Shown here in pieces: positions 1-7,023 of a stretch of DNA of 9,513 nt. The notes below the pieces were generated by a model. The model worked only from the letters and a program-made list of their open reading frames with translations. It was not told the origin of the DNA and did no database searches. The position numbers were made by a program, and so were the translations under genes. The first letter of the stretch is position 1. Every line of letters begins with the position of its first letter. This DNA comes from Caldilineaceae bacterium (GTDB taxonomy: Bacteria; Chloroflexota; Anaerolineae; Caldilineales; Caldilineaceae): assembly GCA_019637645.1 (NCBI GenBank), contig JAHBVH010000132.1, positions 1 to 9,513 of the forward strand, in the 5' to 3' direction.

Positions 1-71
1 GGCGGTGCGTTTTGTATAGAAACAATCGTTAGGGTACGTAAGAAACACCGACAAGGGAAGGGAAGCGCAAA

Positions 72-362
72 ATGTGTACCATGATCGCGCAACAAGTAAC
101 CATCGAAGGCAGTGGCAAAGGTACCAGCGGCTGGTTTCCGGTGCAACAGGTCAACGTCTCCTATGATCACCCTTTTCATGCCCCGCTCGAGCATGCCTTG
201 AATCTTGATTTTGTCAACGAAGCCCAGGGCCTTGGGGCGCGGGTCGCGGTCGAATTAAGTGTCGAGTCGGCACGCAACCTAGTCGAGACGATTCTGGCCG
301 TGTTGGCCGAGGCCGAGGCCGGTGGTTGGTTAGCGGCGGACGAGCGGCAAGTGCGCGCCTAG
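72..362 (+). CDS. DUF6295-like small protein
   Basis: A 96-residue soluble protein of unknown function. The sequence, including the opening MCTMIAQQVTIEGSGKG and the central SYDHPFHAPLEHALNLDFVN, matches what I remember of the DUF6295 family, which is known mostly from Chloroflexota and Actinobacteria. There is no signal peptide or membrane segment. The C-terminal half (from about residue 55) is predicted as helix with acidic patches. The ATG at 72 is preceded by a purine-rich stretch (GGGAAGGGAAG, 55-65) that can serve as a ribosome-binding site; a second ATG three codons later (81) is a possible alternative. The next gene on the same strand starts 81 bp downstream. The family has no established activity, so no role is given. 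Recognition is from memory of the family pattern, not from a search. Confidence 0.82.
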   Translation: MCTMIAQQVTIEGSGKGTSGWFPVQQVNVSYDHPFHAPLEHALNLDFVNEAQGLGARVAVELSVESARNLVETILAVLAEAEAGGWLAADERQVRA

Positions 363-400
363 CTGCACTTGGGTGCTTGTCGGTAGCCCCGCCATGAATC

Positions 401-442
401 ATACTGTTCCTGTCCATTCACCAAGAAAGGTAGGAACAGTAT
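401..442 (+). promoter_or_regulatory. Inverted repeat over the leader of the membrane-protein gene
   Basis: ATACTGTTCCT (401-411) is matched exactly by its reverse complement AGGAACAGTAT (432-442), with 20 nt between them. The right arm ends one base before the ATG at 444 and overlaps the only Shine-Dalgarno-like sequence (AAAGGTAGGA, 426-435). It could be an operator for a dimeric repressor, or an RNA hairpin that hides the ribosome-binding site. The symmetry is visible directly; the function is inferred. Confidence 0.5.
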
Positions 443-443
443 A

Positions 444-1802
444 ATGGCCTATTTAGAGACATTACGACAGGCAGAACAGAATCCCCAAGCCTGGGAACAG
501 CTCTACCAAGAAGCACGTCGCAACCGCCAAACCCAATCCTTCCGGCAAGCCGTCCATCAGCTTTATACGGAAGCTCCGGATCAACTTCTGCCACAGGCGT
601 GGTTCTATCGTCTCGATGCCGACAGCCAAGAAAGTAGGGAGAAGCGTGGCCCCAATTGGCGCATGGCGCTCCCCTTGAGTCTGCTCTGTGGGCTTAGCTT
701 CTGGCTCTTGACGGGCCAGGTAACTTGGCTTGTCGGCAATGAGATCCCGCTCTTTGTCTTTCTCGCGGCCCCTCTTTGCGCCATCTGGATTATGCTCTTT
801 TTGACCTTGGCGACGCCACAAGGGGAGCGAACGCCTTTGATGCGGCTGTTGCTCTTGGGCGGTTTACTCGCCAGCAGCGTGGCATATGTCACTGTGGTGG
901 GGCCGCGTATGGCTGCCAGTGGCAATCAAGTCAGTTATCTTTCCCTCGCCATTCCCCATCTCATCTTGCTCGCGTGGATCGCGGTGGGGCGGTGGGTGGT
1001 GGGCAAAGGGGCCAGCGTAAACGGCCAGTTTGCCTTCTTGCTCAAATCGTTTGAAGCGGTCGTGGTGGGTGGCCTCTTTCTGCTGGCCGGAGCGCTCTTC
1101 ACAGGGCTAAGCTTTGGTCTCTTTGACACCTTGGGCGTTCCGATCAACGACGGGTTGGTGCGTCTTTTTGTTGCGGGCGGCGGTGGTCTGATTCCCATTT
1201 TGGCCGTTGCCCTCAGCTATGATCCGCAGCGCGCCCCACAGGAACAGAACTTTCAGGAAGGGATTAGCCACCTGATCAGTACGTTGATGCGGTTGATGCT
1301 GCCACTCGCGCTCTTGCTCTTGGGGGTCTACCTTGCGCTTATCCCCCTGAATTTCCACCAACCCTTTCAGCAACGCGAAGTGCTGATCGTCTATAACCTC
1401 CTGCTGTTTGCCGTCATCGGGCTGCTGATGAGCGCCACCCCCTTTGCCACCCAAGCTTTGTCCGACAGCCAAGCGCGCTGGCTACGGCGAGGCTTGCTGC
1501 TCTTGGCCGGTTTGGCCGTGCTCATCAGCGTCTATGCCTTGACCGCGATTGGCTATCGCACTTGGGCCGACGGCTTTACCCCCAATCGGGTGACGGTCCT
1601 TGGCTGGAACGTACTCAACATTGGGCTGCTCACCCGGCTGCTTGTCCGCCAATGGCAGAGTACACCCCAACAGTGGTTAACCACTCTCTATGGAACCTTT
1701 GCCTTGGGTGCCAAACTCTACTGTACTTGGGCCGTGATCGTCATCGTGGTGATCCCTTGGCTCTTTATGTGGGTGAATGAACCCATCCAATTCTGGCGCT
1801 AG
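444..1802 (+). CDS. Polytopic membrane protein, DUF4153-like
   Basis: A 452-residue integral membrane protein. The first ~70 residues are soluble, charged and Gln-rich. About 11 hydrophobic helices follow, near residues 73-97, 101-124, 131-153, 163-187, 197-228, 239-258, 277-302, 311-335, 346-373, 382-403 and 416-444. The motif GFTPNRVTVLGWNVLNIGL (377-395), which follows a long helix ending in IGYRTW, resembles the Y-G-x-T-x-N-R segment of DUF4153 membrane proteins. That is the only basis for the family call. No catalytic motif, ATP-binding site or transporter signature is seen. The ATG at 444 is chosen because it sits just after the AAAGGTAGGA stretch and begins the soluble domain. An inverted repeat covers the leader. 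The gene ends 37 bp from the convergent histidine kinase gene. Function is unknown. Confidence 0.8.
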   Translation: MAYLETLRQAEQNPQAWEQLYQEARRNRQTQSFRQAVHQLYTEAPDQLLPQAWFYRLDADSQESREKRGPNWRMALPLSLLCGLSFWLLTGQVTWLVGNEIPLFVFLAAPLCAIWIMLFLTLATPQGERTPLMRLLLLGGLLASSVAYVTVVGPRMAASGNQVSYLSLAIPHLILLAWIAVGRWVVGKGASVNGQFAFLLKSFEAVVVGGLFLLAGALFTGLSFGLFDTLGVPINDGLVRLFVAGGGGLIPILAVALSYDPQRAPQEQNFQEGISHLISTLMRLMLPLALLLLGVYLALIPLNFHQPFQQREVLIVYNLLLFAVIGLLMSATPFATQALSDSQARWLRRGLLLLAGLAVLISVYALTAIGYRTWADGFTPNRVTVLGWNVLNIGLLTRLLVRQWQSTPQQWLTTLYGTFALGAKLYCTWAVIVIVVIPWLFMWVNEPIQFWR

Positions 1803-1805
1803 GAA

Positions 1806-1829
1806 AGGGCCAAAACCGCTTGGCTTTAT
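1806..1829 (+). terminator. Weak stem-loop in the convergent gap
   Basis: GCCAA (1809-1813) and TTGGC (1820-1824) form a short stem around a 6-nt loop, followed by TTT; G-U and A-U pairs could lengthen it on the outside. It lies between two convergent genes only 37 bp apart, where a terminator is expected. It is weak by sequence alone. Confidence 0.25.
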
Positions 1830-1839
1830 GGATGCGGGT

Positions 1840-2919
1840 TCATAGCGAAGGCAGCCAAATCGTAAAGCGGGTGCCCATCCCCACGCCAGCACTGCTAGCC
1901 GTCACCTCGCCCCCATGGGCCTCGACAATGGCCTTTACAATCGCCAAGCCCAAGCCACTGCCGCCCGTTTCGCGGCTGCGCGAGGGATCAGTACGATAGA
2001 AGCGGTCGAAAATATGGCTGATCTGCTGTGGGTCAATACCATCCCCGGTGTCTTGCACCGTGAGGCGGACACGGCCCGTTGTTTGGGTGAGGGCCAAGGT
2101 CACGCGGCCATTCGTGGGTGAGTGGCGTAGGGCGTTCGCCAACAGATTGTGCAGCACTTGGCGCATTCGTGCGTGATCAGCATTCACGAGCGGCAAAGCG
2201 GTTGGCCCTTGTACAACCAACTGTACCTGTTGCTCTTCGGCCAATGGCTCAAAGACAGCCACCGTTTCTTGCACCAATAGACGCAGATCAAGCGGCTGTT
2301 GATCGAGCGGCAGTTGGGCCGCCTCGGCCAGGGTCAATTCACGCAACTCGCTGACCAAGCGGATCAGGTGGCGGGTCTGCTCATAGAGATTGGCAATCTG
2401 CTCATCGTCCAGTTCATAGACATGATCCAGCGCGGCGCGTAGATTGCCTTCCAACACCGTTAAGGGGGTTCGCAACTCGTGCGAAACATCGGCCATCAAA
2501 TTGTTGCGCAGTTCCGCCGCGTGTTGGAGATCCGCCGCCATTTTATTAAAGGCTTGGGCCAATGCATCGATCTCGGCACTATTATGTTTCAGATCCACCC
2601 GTACCGACAGATCGCCCGCGCCGATCGCTTGGGCAGCATTCGCCAGCTTGGTGATCGGCGCGGCCAGAATCCAGCTTGCCGCGACGCCCCCAGCAATGCC
2701 CACCACCCCCGCCAATAAAATCGATTCCATCACATTTTCCGGCAAGTCTCGCCATGGATCAAAAAAGCGCTGGGGGCCTGGTGGGCGCGCCTCCCCCATA
2801 TGCGGCTGATTATTCATGACTTTCGGTGGGAAGATGAGAAAGGTAAAGAGCGGCAGAATCGTAAAGAGCAGGATCAATCCGCCCATCACAATGCTCAGAC
2901 GCACACCGAGCCGATTCAT
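1840..2919 (-). CDS. HAMP-domain sensor histidine kinase
   Basis: A 359-residue membrane sensor kinase that should autophosphorylate and pass phosphate to the response regulator encoded just before it. Two transmembrane helices (about 8-30 and 67-87) flank a short 36-residue outside loop rich in Pro and Gly. A HAMP domain follows (about 85-138). The H-box DVSHELRTPLT carries the phospho-accepting His147. The ATP-binding domain shows the N-box HNLLANALRH (257-266), G1 DTGDG (290-294), F-box FDRFYR (304-309) and G2 GGSGLGLAIV (319-328). All key residues are present, so it should be active. The start at 2919 overlaps the regulator's stop by 4 bp (ATGA type) and has GGAGG four bases upstream, which indicates translational coupling. 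The loop is too small for a typical ligand-binding domain, so sensing may occur in the membrane or through a partner protein. The stimulus is not identifiable from sequence. Confidence 0.96.
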   Translation of the reverse strand: MNRLGVRLSIVMGGLILLFTILPLFTFLIFPPKVMNNQPHMGEARPPGPQRFFDPWRDLPENVMESILLAGVVGIAGGVAASWILAAPITKLANAAQAIGAGDLSVRVDLKHNSAEIDALAQAFNKMAADLQHAAELRNNLMADVSHELRTPLTVLEGNLRAALDHVYELDDEQIANLYEQTRHLIRLVSELRELTLAEAAQLPLDQQPLDLRLLVQETVAVFEPLAEEQQVQLVVQGPTALPLVNADHARMRQVLHNLLANALRHSPTNGRVTLALTQTTGRVRLTVQDTGDGIDPQQISHIFDRFYRTDPSRSRETGGSGLGLAIVKAIVEAHGGEVTASSAGVGMGTRFTIWLPSL

Positions 2920-3620
2920 ACCGCCTCCTTCGCCATGCGGTAGCCAACGCCATAGACCGTCTGAATGTAGAGCGGCGCGCTGGGATCCGGTTCGATCTTT
3001 TTGCGCAAGTTGCTCATGTGGGTGTCCAGCGTGCGGCCCATGCCTTCATAGGCATAGCCCATGCTCTTCTCCAGCAATTCATCGCGCGTGAAGGTATGGC
3101 CCGGATTCGCCATGAGGATCTGCAAGAGGGTGAATTCAGTGCGTGTTAAATCAATCCCTTTGCCATTATTCGTCAACAGACGTTGATCGATGTCGAGCAC
3201 CAACTGCCCTAGGCGCAACTGAGCAGGCGGCGCGCTCTGGGCAAATTGGGATCGGCGTAGCAAGGCGCGTACCCGCGCCACAATCTCACGGGCATTAAAG
3301 GGCTTGGTAATATAATCATCCGCCCCCATCTCTAGACCGACGATTTTATCGGCATCTTCGACGCGCGCAGTCAACATAATGATGGGAATCGTGCCTAGGC
3401 TGGCATCGGCCCGAATGATACGGGTGATCTCCCACCCATCGCGGTCGGGCAGCATGAGATCGAGCACCAGCAGATCGGGTTTCTCGCTGCGCAGGCTATG
3501 CAACGCCGTCGCGCCATCATAGGCGATGCGCACCTCGTAGCCCGCTTGTTCCAAATAACTGCGTACGACCTTAACAATTGATTTGTCGTCATCAACGACT
3601 AAAATGCGCTGTTTGCTCAT
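2916..3620 (-). CDS. OmpR/PhoB-family response regulator
   Basis: A 234-residue DNA-binding response regulator. The receiver domain (about 4-122) has the acidic pocket VVDDD (8-12), phospho-acceptor Asp54 in LDLMLP, Thr84 in MLTAR and Lys106 in ITKPF. The C-terminal winged helix (about 135-232) has the family's recognition region (RTLDTHMSNLRKKIE) and ends in the usual GVGYRM. It is the partner of the histidine kinase that follows with a 4-bp overlap. I chose the ATG at 3620 (MSKQRILVVDDD) because AGAGGG lies four bases upstream. An ATG at 3623 is directly adjacent, and a TTG at 3647 would add nine residues (LEGSLEG-like) with no family match. The nearest candidate promoter is at 3681-3709. 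Likely targets include its own operon and perhaps the envelope genes upstream, but no shared binding site could be shown by eye. Confidence 0.96.
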   Translation of the reverse strand: MSKQRILVVDDDKSIVKVVRSYLEQAGYEVRIAYDGATALHSLRSEKPDLLVLDLMLPDRDGWEITRIIRADASLGTIPIIMLTARVEDADKIVGLEMGADDYITKPFNAREIVARVRALLRRSQFAQSAPPAQLRLGQLVLDIDQRLLTNNGKGIDLTRTEFTLLQILMANPGHTFTRDELLEKSMGYAYEGMGRTLDTHMSNLRKKIEPDPSAPLYIQTVYGVGYRMAKEAV

Positions 3621-3680
3621 CATGCCCTCTAGCGATCCCTCTAGCAATCTACGAATAGACAGCCCGCTTCCCCTTCTTTA

Positions 3681-3709
3681 ATGATACCAAAAGTTGATTC
3701 CAACCCCAA
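3681..3709 (-). promoter_or_regulatory. Candidate sigma-70-type promoter for the two-component operon
   Basis: On the minus strand, TTGGGG (3709-3704) is a -35-like hexamer, followed by 17 nt and TATCAT (3686-3681), one mismatch from TATAAT. It lies 60 bp upstream of the chosen start of the response regulator. The -35 match is poor, so this is a proposal only. Confidence 0.35.
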
Positions 3710-3784
3710 GCAACGCTGGTCTATCTATTATGGCCGATGAATCTTAAGCAATTGCAAAGAACGCGCGGAAAAGTTCTGGAGAAG

Positions 3785-3833
3785 CGCCAATGACAAAACG
3801 CCCTCGACCAGCGAAGGCGTTTTGTCATTGGCG
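3785..3833. terminator. Large stem-loop with 18-bp perfect stem
   Basis: CGCCAATGACAAAACGCC (3785-3802) is repeated as its exact reverse complement at 3816-3833. The 13-nt loop itself can add three more pairs (TCG 3804-3806 with CGA 3812-3814). On the + strand the stem is followed by TTTTATC. On the - strand, the direction of the flanking genes, it has no T-run. It lies between the SHOCT gene and the response regulator, where it could stop read-through. The T-run is on the wrong strand for classic intrinsic termination of those genes, so terminator is the best but not a certain label. Confidence 0.5.
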
Positions 3834-3859
3834 TTTTATCCAAAGGGTGGTGTCGCCGC

Positions 3860-3893
3860 AGCGCTGACCGGTTTTGCAAAACCGGTCAGCGCT
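3860..3893. repeat. 34-bp perfect palindrome
   Basis: AGCGCTGACCGGTTTTG (3860-3876) runs straight into its exact reverse complement (3877-3893), with no spacer. In RNA it would fold as a GC-rich stem capped by a TGCA loop. It begins three bases after the stop codon of the SHOCT gene when read on the minus strand. Lacking a T-run, it could be a 3'-end stabilising hairpin, a Rho-independent terminator variant or a protein-binding site. The symmetry is exact; the role is unknown. Confidence 0.6.
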
Positions 3894-3896
3894 CGG

Positions 3897-4283
3897 TTAG
3901 GCTTGGCTCGGCGTTTCGGCCACGGTGGGCGTTGGCTCGGGTGCGGGGAGCGGCTCACCGGCCAGATCGCGACGTAGCGTCTCATATTCCGCACGGCTGA
4001 TCTCACCCTTGGCATAGCGCGTCTGGGCAATTTCTAAGGGCGCTTGGACCGCGGTCGGTGTGCTGCTCTTCAGTGAAGTAGCCGTACGCTGGAAATACCC
4101 TGTAATCTTCGACCAGTTTTGGGTCACCCAGAGCACCAGTAGGACAATCAGCACCGTCCATAACACGCTCATCAAGCCACCTAGCAGGAAACCGCCCGGG
4201 AAACCACCTGGGCCACCCCGAGCCATTCCCTCTGCCGCGCTACGCGCTGGCCCCGTTGCTAACATGAGTAAATTCCATTGCAT
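3897..4283 (-). CDS. SHOCT-domain single-pass membrane protein
   Basis: A 128-residue protein with one strong transmembrane helix (about 33-54) after a Gly/Pro/Arg-rich N-terminus. A linker follows, then a short helical C-terminal domain, APLEIAQTRYAKGEISRAEY (81-100) continuing to about residue 108. That is the SHOCT signature, a domain commonly found at the ends of small membrane proteins and thought to mediate oligomerisation or protein contacts. The tail is Pro/Glu/Thr-rich and disordered. The ATG at 4283 has AGGAG well placed upstream. It lies 55 bp downstream of the exported repeat protein on the same strand, so the two are probably co-transcribed, and it precedes the two-component genes. 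SHOCT proteins next to regulators are often tied to envelope or membrane-integrity responses; that role here is inferred from context only. Confidence 0.85.
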   Translation of the reverse strand: MQWNLLMLATGPARSAAEGMARGGPGGFPGGFLLGGLMSVLWTVLIVLLVLWVTQNWSKITGYFQRTATSLKSSTPTAVQAPLEIAQTRYAKGEISRAEYETLRRDLAGEPLPAPEPTPTVAETPSQA

Positions 4284-4338
4284 TTTCCATCTCTCCTGTT
4301 ATTTATATGGTTGACAGATAGGTCGCTTTACCTACCCA

Positions 4339-5262
4339 CTAGACCGAACTGTCCGTTGCGGGGACAACGGGGGCATCACTCGATTGCGGCGCAGGGGTGG
4401 GGAGCGGACTTTGGGAATCCTGCCCCGCTCCATGCCCAGGACGCCCACCGCCCCTTGGGCCAAAGCCACCTGCTTTGCTCAGCCAAGTTGGCAGATTTTC
4501 CGCAAGCTTGGCGAGTTGTTCGTCGGCTTGGGCTTGGGTGAGCCGACCATCAGTCACGGCTTGGGCCAATGCCGTGCTCTGTTCGGCAACGATGGCGTCG
4601 ATCACACTTTGCAACGCAACGCCGTTGGCCGTCGCGAGATCGGCAACACTTTGGCCAGATTGGCGCGCGGTTTGTAGGTCACTTTCACTGATCCCCAGCG
4701 CCGTGGCAATGGTTGCCAACGAGCCATGCAGACCAAAGCCGCCGCGCTGGCCAGGCCCTTCTGACGACCTACCACTTGGCAGAGCGCTATTTAAACGGGT
4801 GGGGAGCTGCTCGGTATAGGTCGCCAGCCGTTCGTCGGCCTCGGCTTGGGTCAAACGACCGTCAGTCACGGCCTGGGTAAGCTTAGCTTCCTGGGCAGCG
4901 ACCAAGGCATCGATCACAGTTTGTAGATCAACATCATTGGCGGTTGCCAAGTCAGCCACCGTTTCGCCCGCGGCCAGCGCGCTCTGTAGATCAGCTTCGC
5001 TTAGGCCAAGCGCTTCGGCAATGACAGCCATGGAAATGCCACCGCGGTCGGCACGCCCTGGACCACGTTCACCCCCTGGGCCGCCATTCTCGCCCCCCCG
5101 CATGGGGCTACCAGAACCGCTATCCCCTTGGGGGCCACGTTGGCTCATCGTTGGGCCGGTTTGATCTTGAGCCCAGGTAGTCGCCACTGTGCCAAAGGCA
5201 ACAGAAAGAGCTAGCGCGGCGGCACCAGCGCCAATGCCCCATTTTTTCCACGATTGGTTCAT
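4339..5262 (-). CDS. Exported protein with two tandem helical repeats
   Basis: A 307-residue protein with an N-terminal signal sequence: Lys at 6-7, hydrophobic core 9-28, probable cleavage near the TTWAQD at 28-33. A Gly/Pro/Arg-rich disordered stretch (about 36-75) precedes two copies of an ~80-residue unit at about 78-157 and 182-261. Each holds a helix pair (ALGLSEADLQ / ALGISESDLQ), a VADLATAN segment and an exact AVTDGRLTQA. The TDGRLTQAEADERLA pattern resembles the DUF2680-type exported proteins; I rate that link as moderate. A Gly-rich linker and a Pro/Ser/Thr tail end the protein. No enzyme motif is visible. AAGGAGAG is well placed before the ATG at 5262. Co-directional with the SHOCT gene 55 bp downstream. 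It probably works outside the cytoplasmic membrane as a binding or structural protein. Confidence 0.82.
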   Translation of the reverse strand: MNQSWKKWGIGAGAAALALSVAFGTVATTWAQDQTGPTMSQRGPQGDSGSGSPMRGGENGGPGGERGPGRADRGGISMAVIAEALGLSEADLQSALAAGETVADLATANDVDLQTVIDALVAAQEAKLTQAVTDGRLTQAEADERLATYTEQLPTRLNSALPSGRSSEGPGQRGGFGLHGSLATIATALGISESDLQTARQSGQSVADLATANGVALQSVIDAIVAEQSTALAQAVTDGRLTQAQADEQLAKLAENLPTWLSKAGGFGPRGGGRPGHGAGQDSQSPLPTPAPQSSDAPVVPATDSSV

Positions 5263-5619
5263 GAATCTCTCCTTATCATGCTAGAGAATAGAATACAACT
5301 ACGCTTCGGTTGTATCCGCTGTCCATTGACTCGCTGGATACAATTCCGATTGTAGCGGGCAAAACTCAAGAGATTGTTAAGAAATGCTCCGGATCTTCCC
5401 AAGCATTTCGGATTCTCTCTACATGGTAAGGAGCAACATTTCGGCGTATATGCAGCGGGCAAGAGCACTAGACTGGGGAGAAGATGGGCGTGGATGAAAC
5501 GCGCAAAGCCGGGAACGGGTGACAAATTTGACACCCGGCCATTTGAGCCGCCGCGACCGCGTTCCGGCCCGCGGCCGTTCTTGGCGAATCGGAATGCGAT
5601 TCTGCTTGTGCGGTTCCCG
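5263..5619. other. Intergenic region between cas6 and the exported-protein gene
   Basis: About 357 bp without a convincing gene. Besides the half-site cluster, it holds an 8-bp inverted repeat, GAAATGCT (5381-5388) and AGCATTTC (5402-5409), with a 13-nt spacer. The 130-residue minus-strand frame that spans the region has no recognisable domain and low-complexity Arg/Gly runs, so it is not annotated. No CRISPR repeats are visible here. Confidence 0.6.
5293..5356. promoter_or_regulatory. Cluster of TACAA/TTGTA half-sites, candidate operator
   Basis: Four half-sites alternate in orientation: ATACAAC (5293-5299), GTTGTATCC (5309-5317), GGATACAAT (5336-5344) and ATTGTA (5349-5354). Sites 1 and 2 form an inverted repeat with a 9-nt spacer, 2 and 3 an 8-bp inverted repeat with an 18-nt spacer, and 3 and 4 a 6-bp inverted repeat with a 4-nt spacer. 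They sit 31-92 bp upstream of the exported-protein ATG. This density is what a cooperative regulator site looks like, but the regulator is unknown. Confidence 0.45.
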
Positions 5620-6609
5620 TTAGGCCAAGAGACGATACTGCCCCAAGCCAAAGGTACAGTTTTTGCCGACGTGGATGGCTTGCCCCAGTTGGAGTAAGGG
5701 CCAAAAGAGCGTTAGATCACCGCTGTAGACCATCAGGCCCTCGGCACCCCAGAACTCCATCTCGCCTTGACGGTCGGAATGGCGGTGGCGGCGCTCGCGT
5801 GTCATACTGGCCGCCGTTGTCTGCACGGCGTGGGCCGCCTCGGCCAGCTGGGCAAAGTCGGTGGTCCACATCTGGTCGGTGTGCACGGTGCAGAGGGCAC
5901 TAACCCGCCGCAACAGGGCGCGATAGAGCACCTGGAAGGCGGGTTCACCCTGGACATGGCCATCGGATTGCAGACGAGTGGGCGTGGCAAAGTGGACGGT
6001 CACCTGGGCCGGGGCGGGTTGGGCGCTGATCCACTGGCTAGCCGGCCAACCGCCATGGTTTTCGATCTGACCAGGCGTTTGGGCATTAAAGAGGCGCAAG
6101 GGAAGCGCCGGTTGGGCTGTCTCCAGGGGAAAGGGAGGCGGCAGCAGATCGATGGCAGCGACGGCGACCCGTCCGCGGCCCCGCCCCACGCCGCGCACTT
6201 CCAGTTGTTGCAAGGCCAGGGCAAAGTAGGGCAAGAGGCCATTGGCCCAGCCCACGAGCACAATTTCAAAGACGATGGCTTCGCCCTCGCGAAAGTGCCG
6301 TTGGGCGCTGTCCGCTTCGGCCAGGGGACGGCGCAGCACATAGGGAGCCACGGCCCGTTCCTGCTGGGCATAGAGCGTGCCGGGGGGCGGTGGTGGCTCA
6401 AAGACCCGTGGATAGGGACATTGGCCGCGCAGCAGACAGCCCTCACAACTCGGCACCTGGGGTTGATAGCAGACCATGCGCTTAAAGGACCAGCCAAAGG
6501 CCCCGCGCAGCGTGGCCGCCGAAAAGAAGGACAGCTCCACTGGCTCCAGCGCCACCAAGGTGACCCGGTAGACGCCTATGTGGAGATGTTCGGGAAAGAA
6601 GGTGGTCAT
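5620..6609 (-). CDS. cas6: CRISPR pre-crRNA endoribonuclease Cas6
   Basis: A 329-residue RAMP-fold protein of the Cas6 family (PF10040 type), which cuts CRISPR precursor RNA within each repeat to release crRNAs. Near the N-terminus is LRGAFGWSFKRMVC (34-47), then a Cys cluster C55-x2-C58-x5-C64 followed by PYPRVFEP (65-72), the usual layout of this branch. The C-terminal half has the Arg/His-rich segment RERRHRHSDRQGEMEFWG (271-288) with GLMVYSGDL, and the Gly-rich loop VGKNCTFGLGQY (314-325) that contacts RNA. The ATG at 6609 is preferred: AAAGGA lies nine bases upstream and family homology begins there. ATGs at 6669 and 6735 would only add unrelated residues. The nearest upstream locus is a broken toxin-antitoxin pair, with the CARF and RAMP genes beyond. 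No array is in the window, so the repeats it processes lie elsewhere. Confidence 0.93.
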   Translation of the reverse strand: MTTFFPEHLHIGVYRVTLVALEPVELSFFSAATLRGAFGWSFKRMVCYQPQVPSCEGCLLRGQCPYPRVFEPPPPPGTLYAQQERAVAPYVLRRPLAEADSAQRHFREGEAIVFEIVLVGWANGLLPYFALALQQLEVRGVGRGRGRVAVAAIDLLPPPFPLETAQPALPLRLFNAQTPGQIENHGGWPASQWISAQPAPAQVTVHFATPTRLQSDGHVQGEPAFQVLYRALLRRVSALCTVHTDQMWTTDFAQLAEAAHAVQTTAASMTRERRHRHSDRQGEMEFWGAEGLMVYSGDLTLFWPLLQLGQAIHVGKNCTFGLGQYRLLA

Positions 6610-6807
6610 TGGGTGAGTTCCTTTGGTTGTAGGGTCAGTAAGATAGTGAGACGATGGGACAGTGGGCATGGTACAGACTTTGAGGTTGATGCGCTGGTCA
6701 CTGAAGCGAAGCATAAAGCATGGCAGCGCATGCAAGCGCAGAGCTTGGTGGAACCAGCGTCGCGATGACGGAAGAGTCTCCCTACGTTGTGTGTACAGGA
6801 CGACTGT

Positions 6808-7023
6808 TCAAGCACCTTCAATAAACTCTACAACAAACTCTTCCGGTGTATAGCAGCGAAATAGACCGGTCTGCTCGGCCAGCACCCGGATGAGTTTGTG
6901 ATTGGCCGAGACAAAACAGTCAGCATTTCCAGTGATGGCCGAGAGGAAGACTGTCACATCTTCACGTGGAATAATTCCCTGCGCTGTTAACCTCACGTTC
7001 ATCCGCCAGCTCCCGTTTGACAT
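6808..7023 (-). pseudogene. C-terminal remnant of a PIN-domain toxin
   Basis: The reading frame encodes 71 residues, of which about 16-71 look like the last third of a PIN-domain ribonuclease: IPREDVTVFLSA, then GNADCFVSANHKLI (32-45), then LFRCYTPEEFV (54-64). A complete PIN toxin is about 130-140 residues with acidic residues starting near the N-terminus. The first two-thirds are missing here. Residues 1-10 come from the antitoxin coding DNA read in another frame, so the remnant joins directly to the antitoxin 3' end near 6990. Also, the usual Asp of the T/S-x-D motif is Asn41. The fragment should have no nuclease activity. The likely cause is an internal deletion that removed the toxin N-terminus. 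If translated at all, its start is unclear. Confidence 0.65.

Noticed and set aside
3621..3647. A TTG start for the response regulator at 3647
   Set aside because: The added residues come from a CTAGAGGG direct repeat and do not belong to the receiver domain; the ATGs at 3620/3623 follow AGAGGG.
4397..4819. A plus-strand frame of 140 codons within the exported-protein gene
   Set aside because: It is antisense to a gene with a signal sequence, tandem repeats and a good ribosome-binding site; its translation is low complexity.
5259..5651. A minus-strand frame of 130 codons between cas6 and the exported-protein gene
   Set aside because: It has Arg/Gly-rich low-complexity content, no family pattern, no good ribosome-binding site, and overlaps the cas6 3' end and the exported gene's leader.
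6609..6735. A longer cas6 start at 6735 or 6669
   Set aside because: The extra residues do not resemble Cas6, and the ATG at 6609 has a good ribosome-binding site and begins the recognised domain.
5767..6768. A long plus-strand open frame of 333 codons
   Set aside because: It lies antisense to cas6, has no domain pattern, and its length follows from the high G+C of cas6.
6610..6807. A gene or promoter in the 198-bp gap between cas6 and the PIN remnant
   Set aside because: Short frames here show no domain, and no -35/-10 pair with acceptable spacing was found upstream of cas6.
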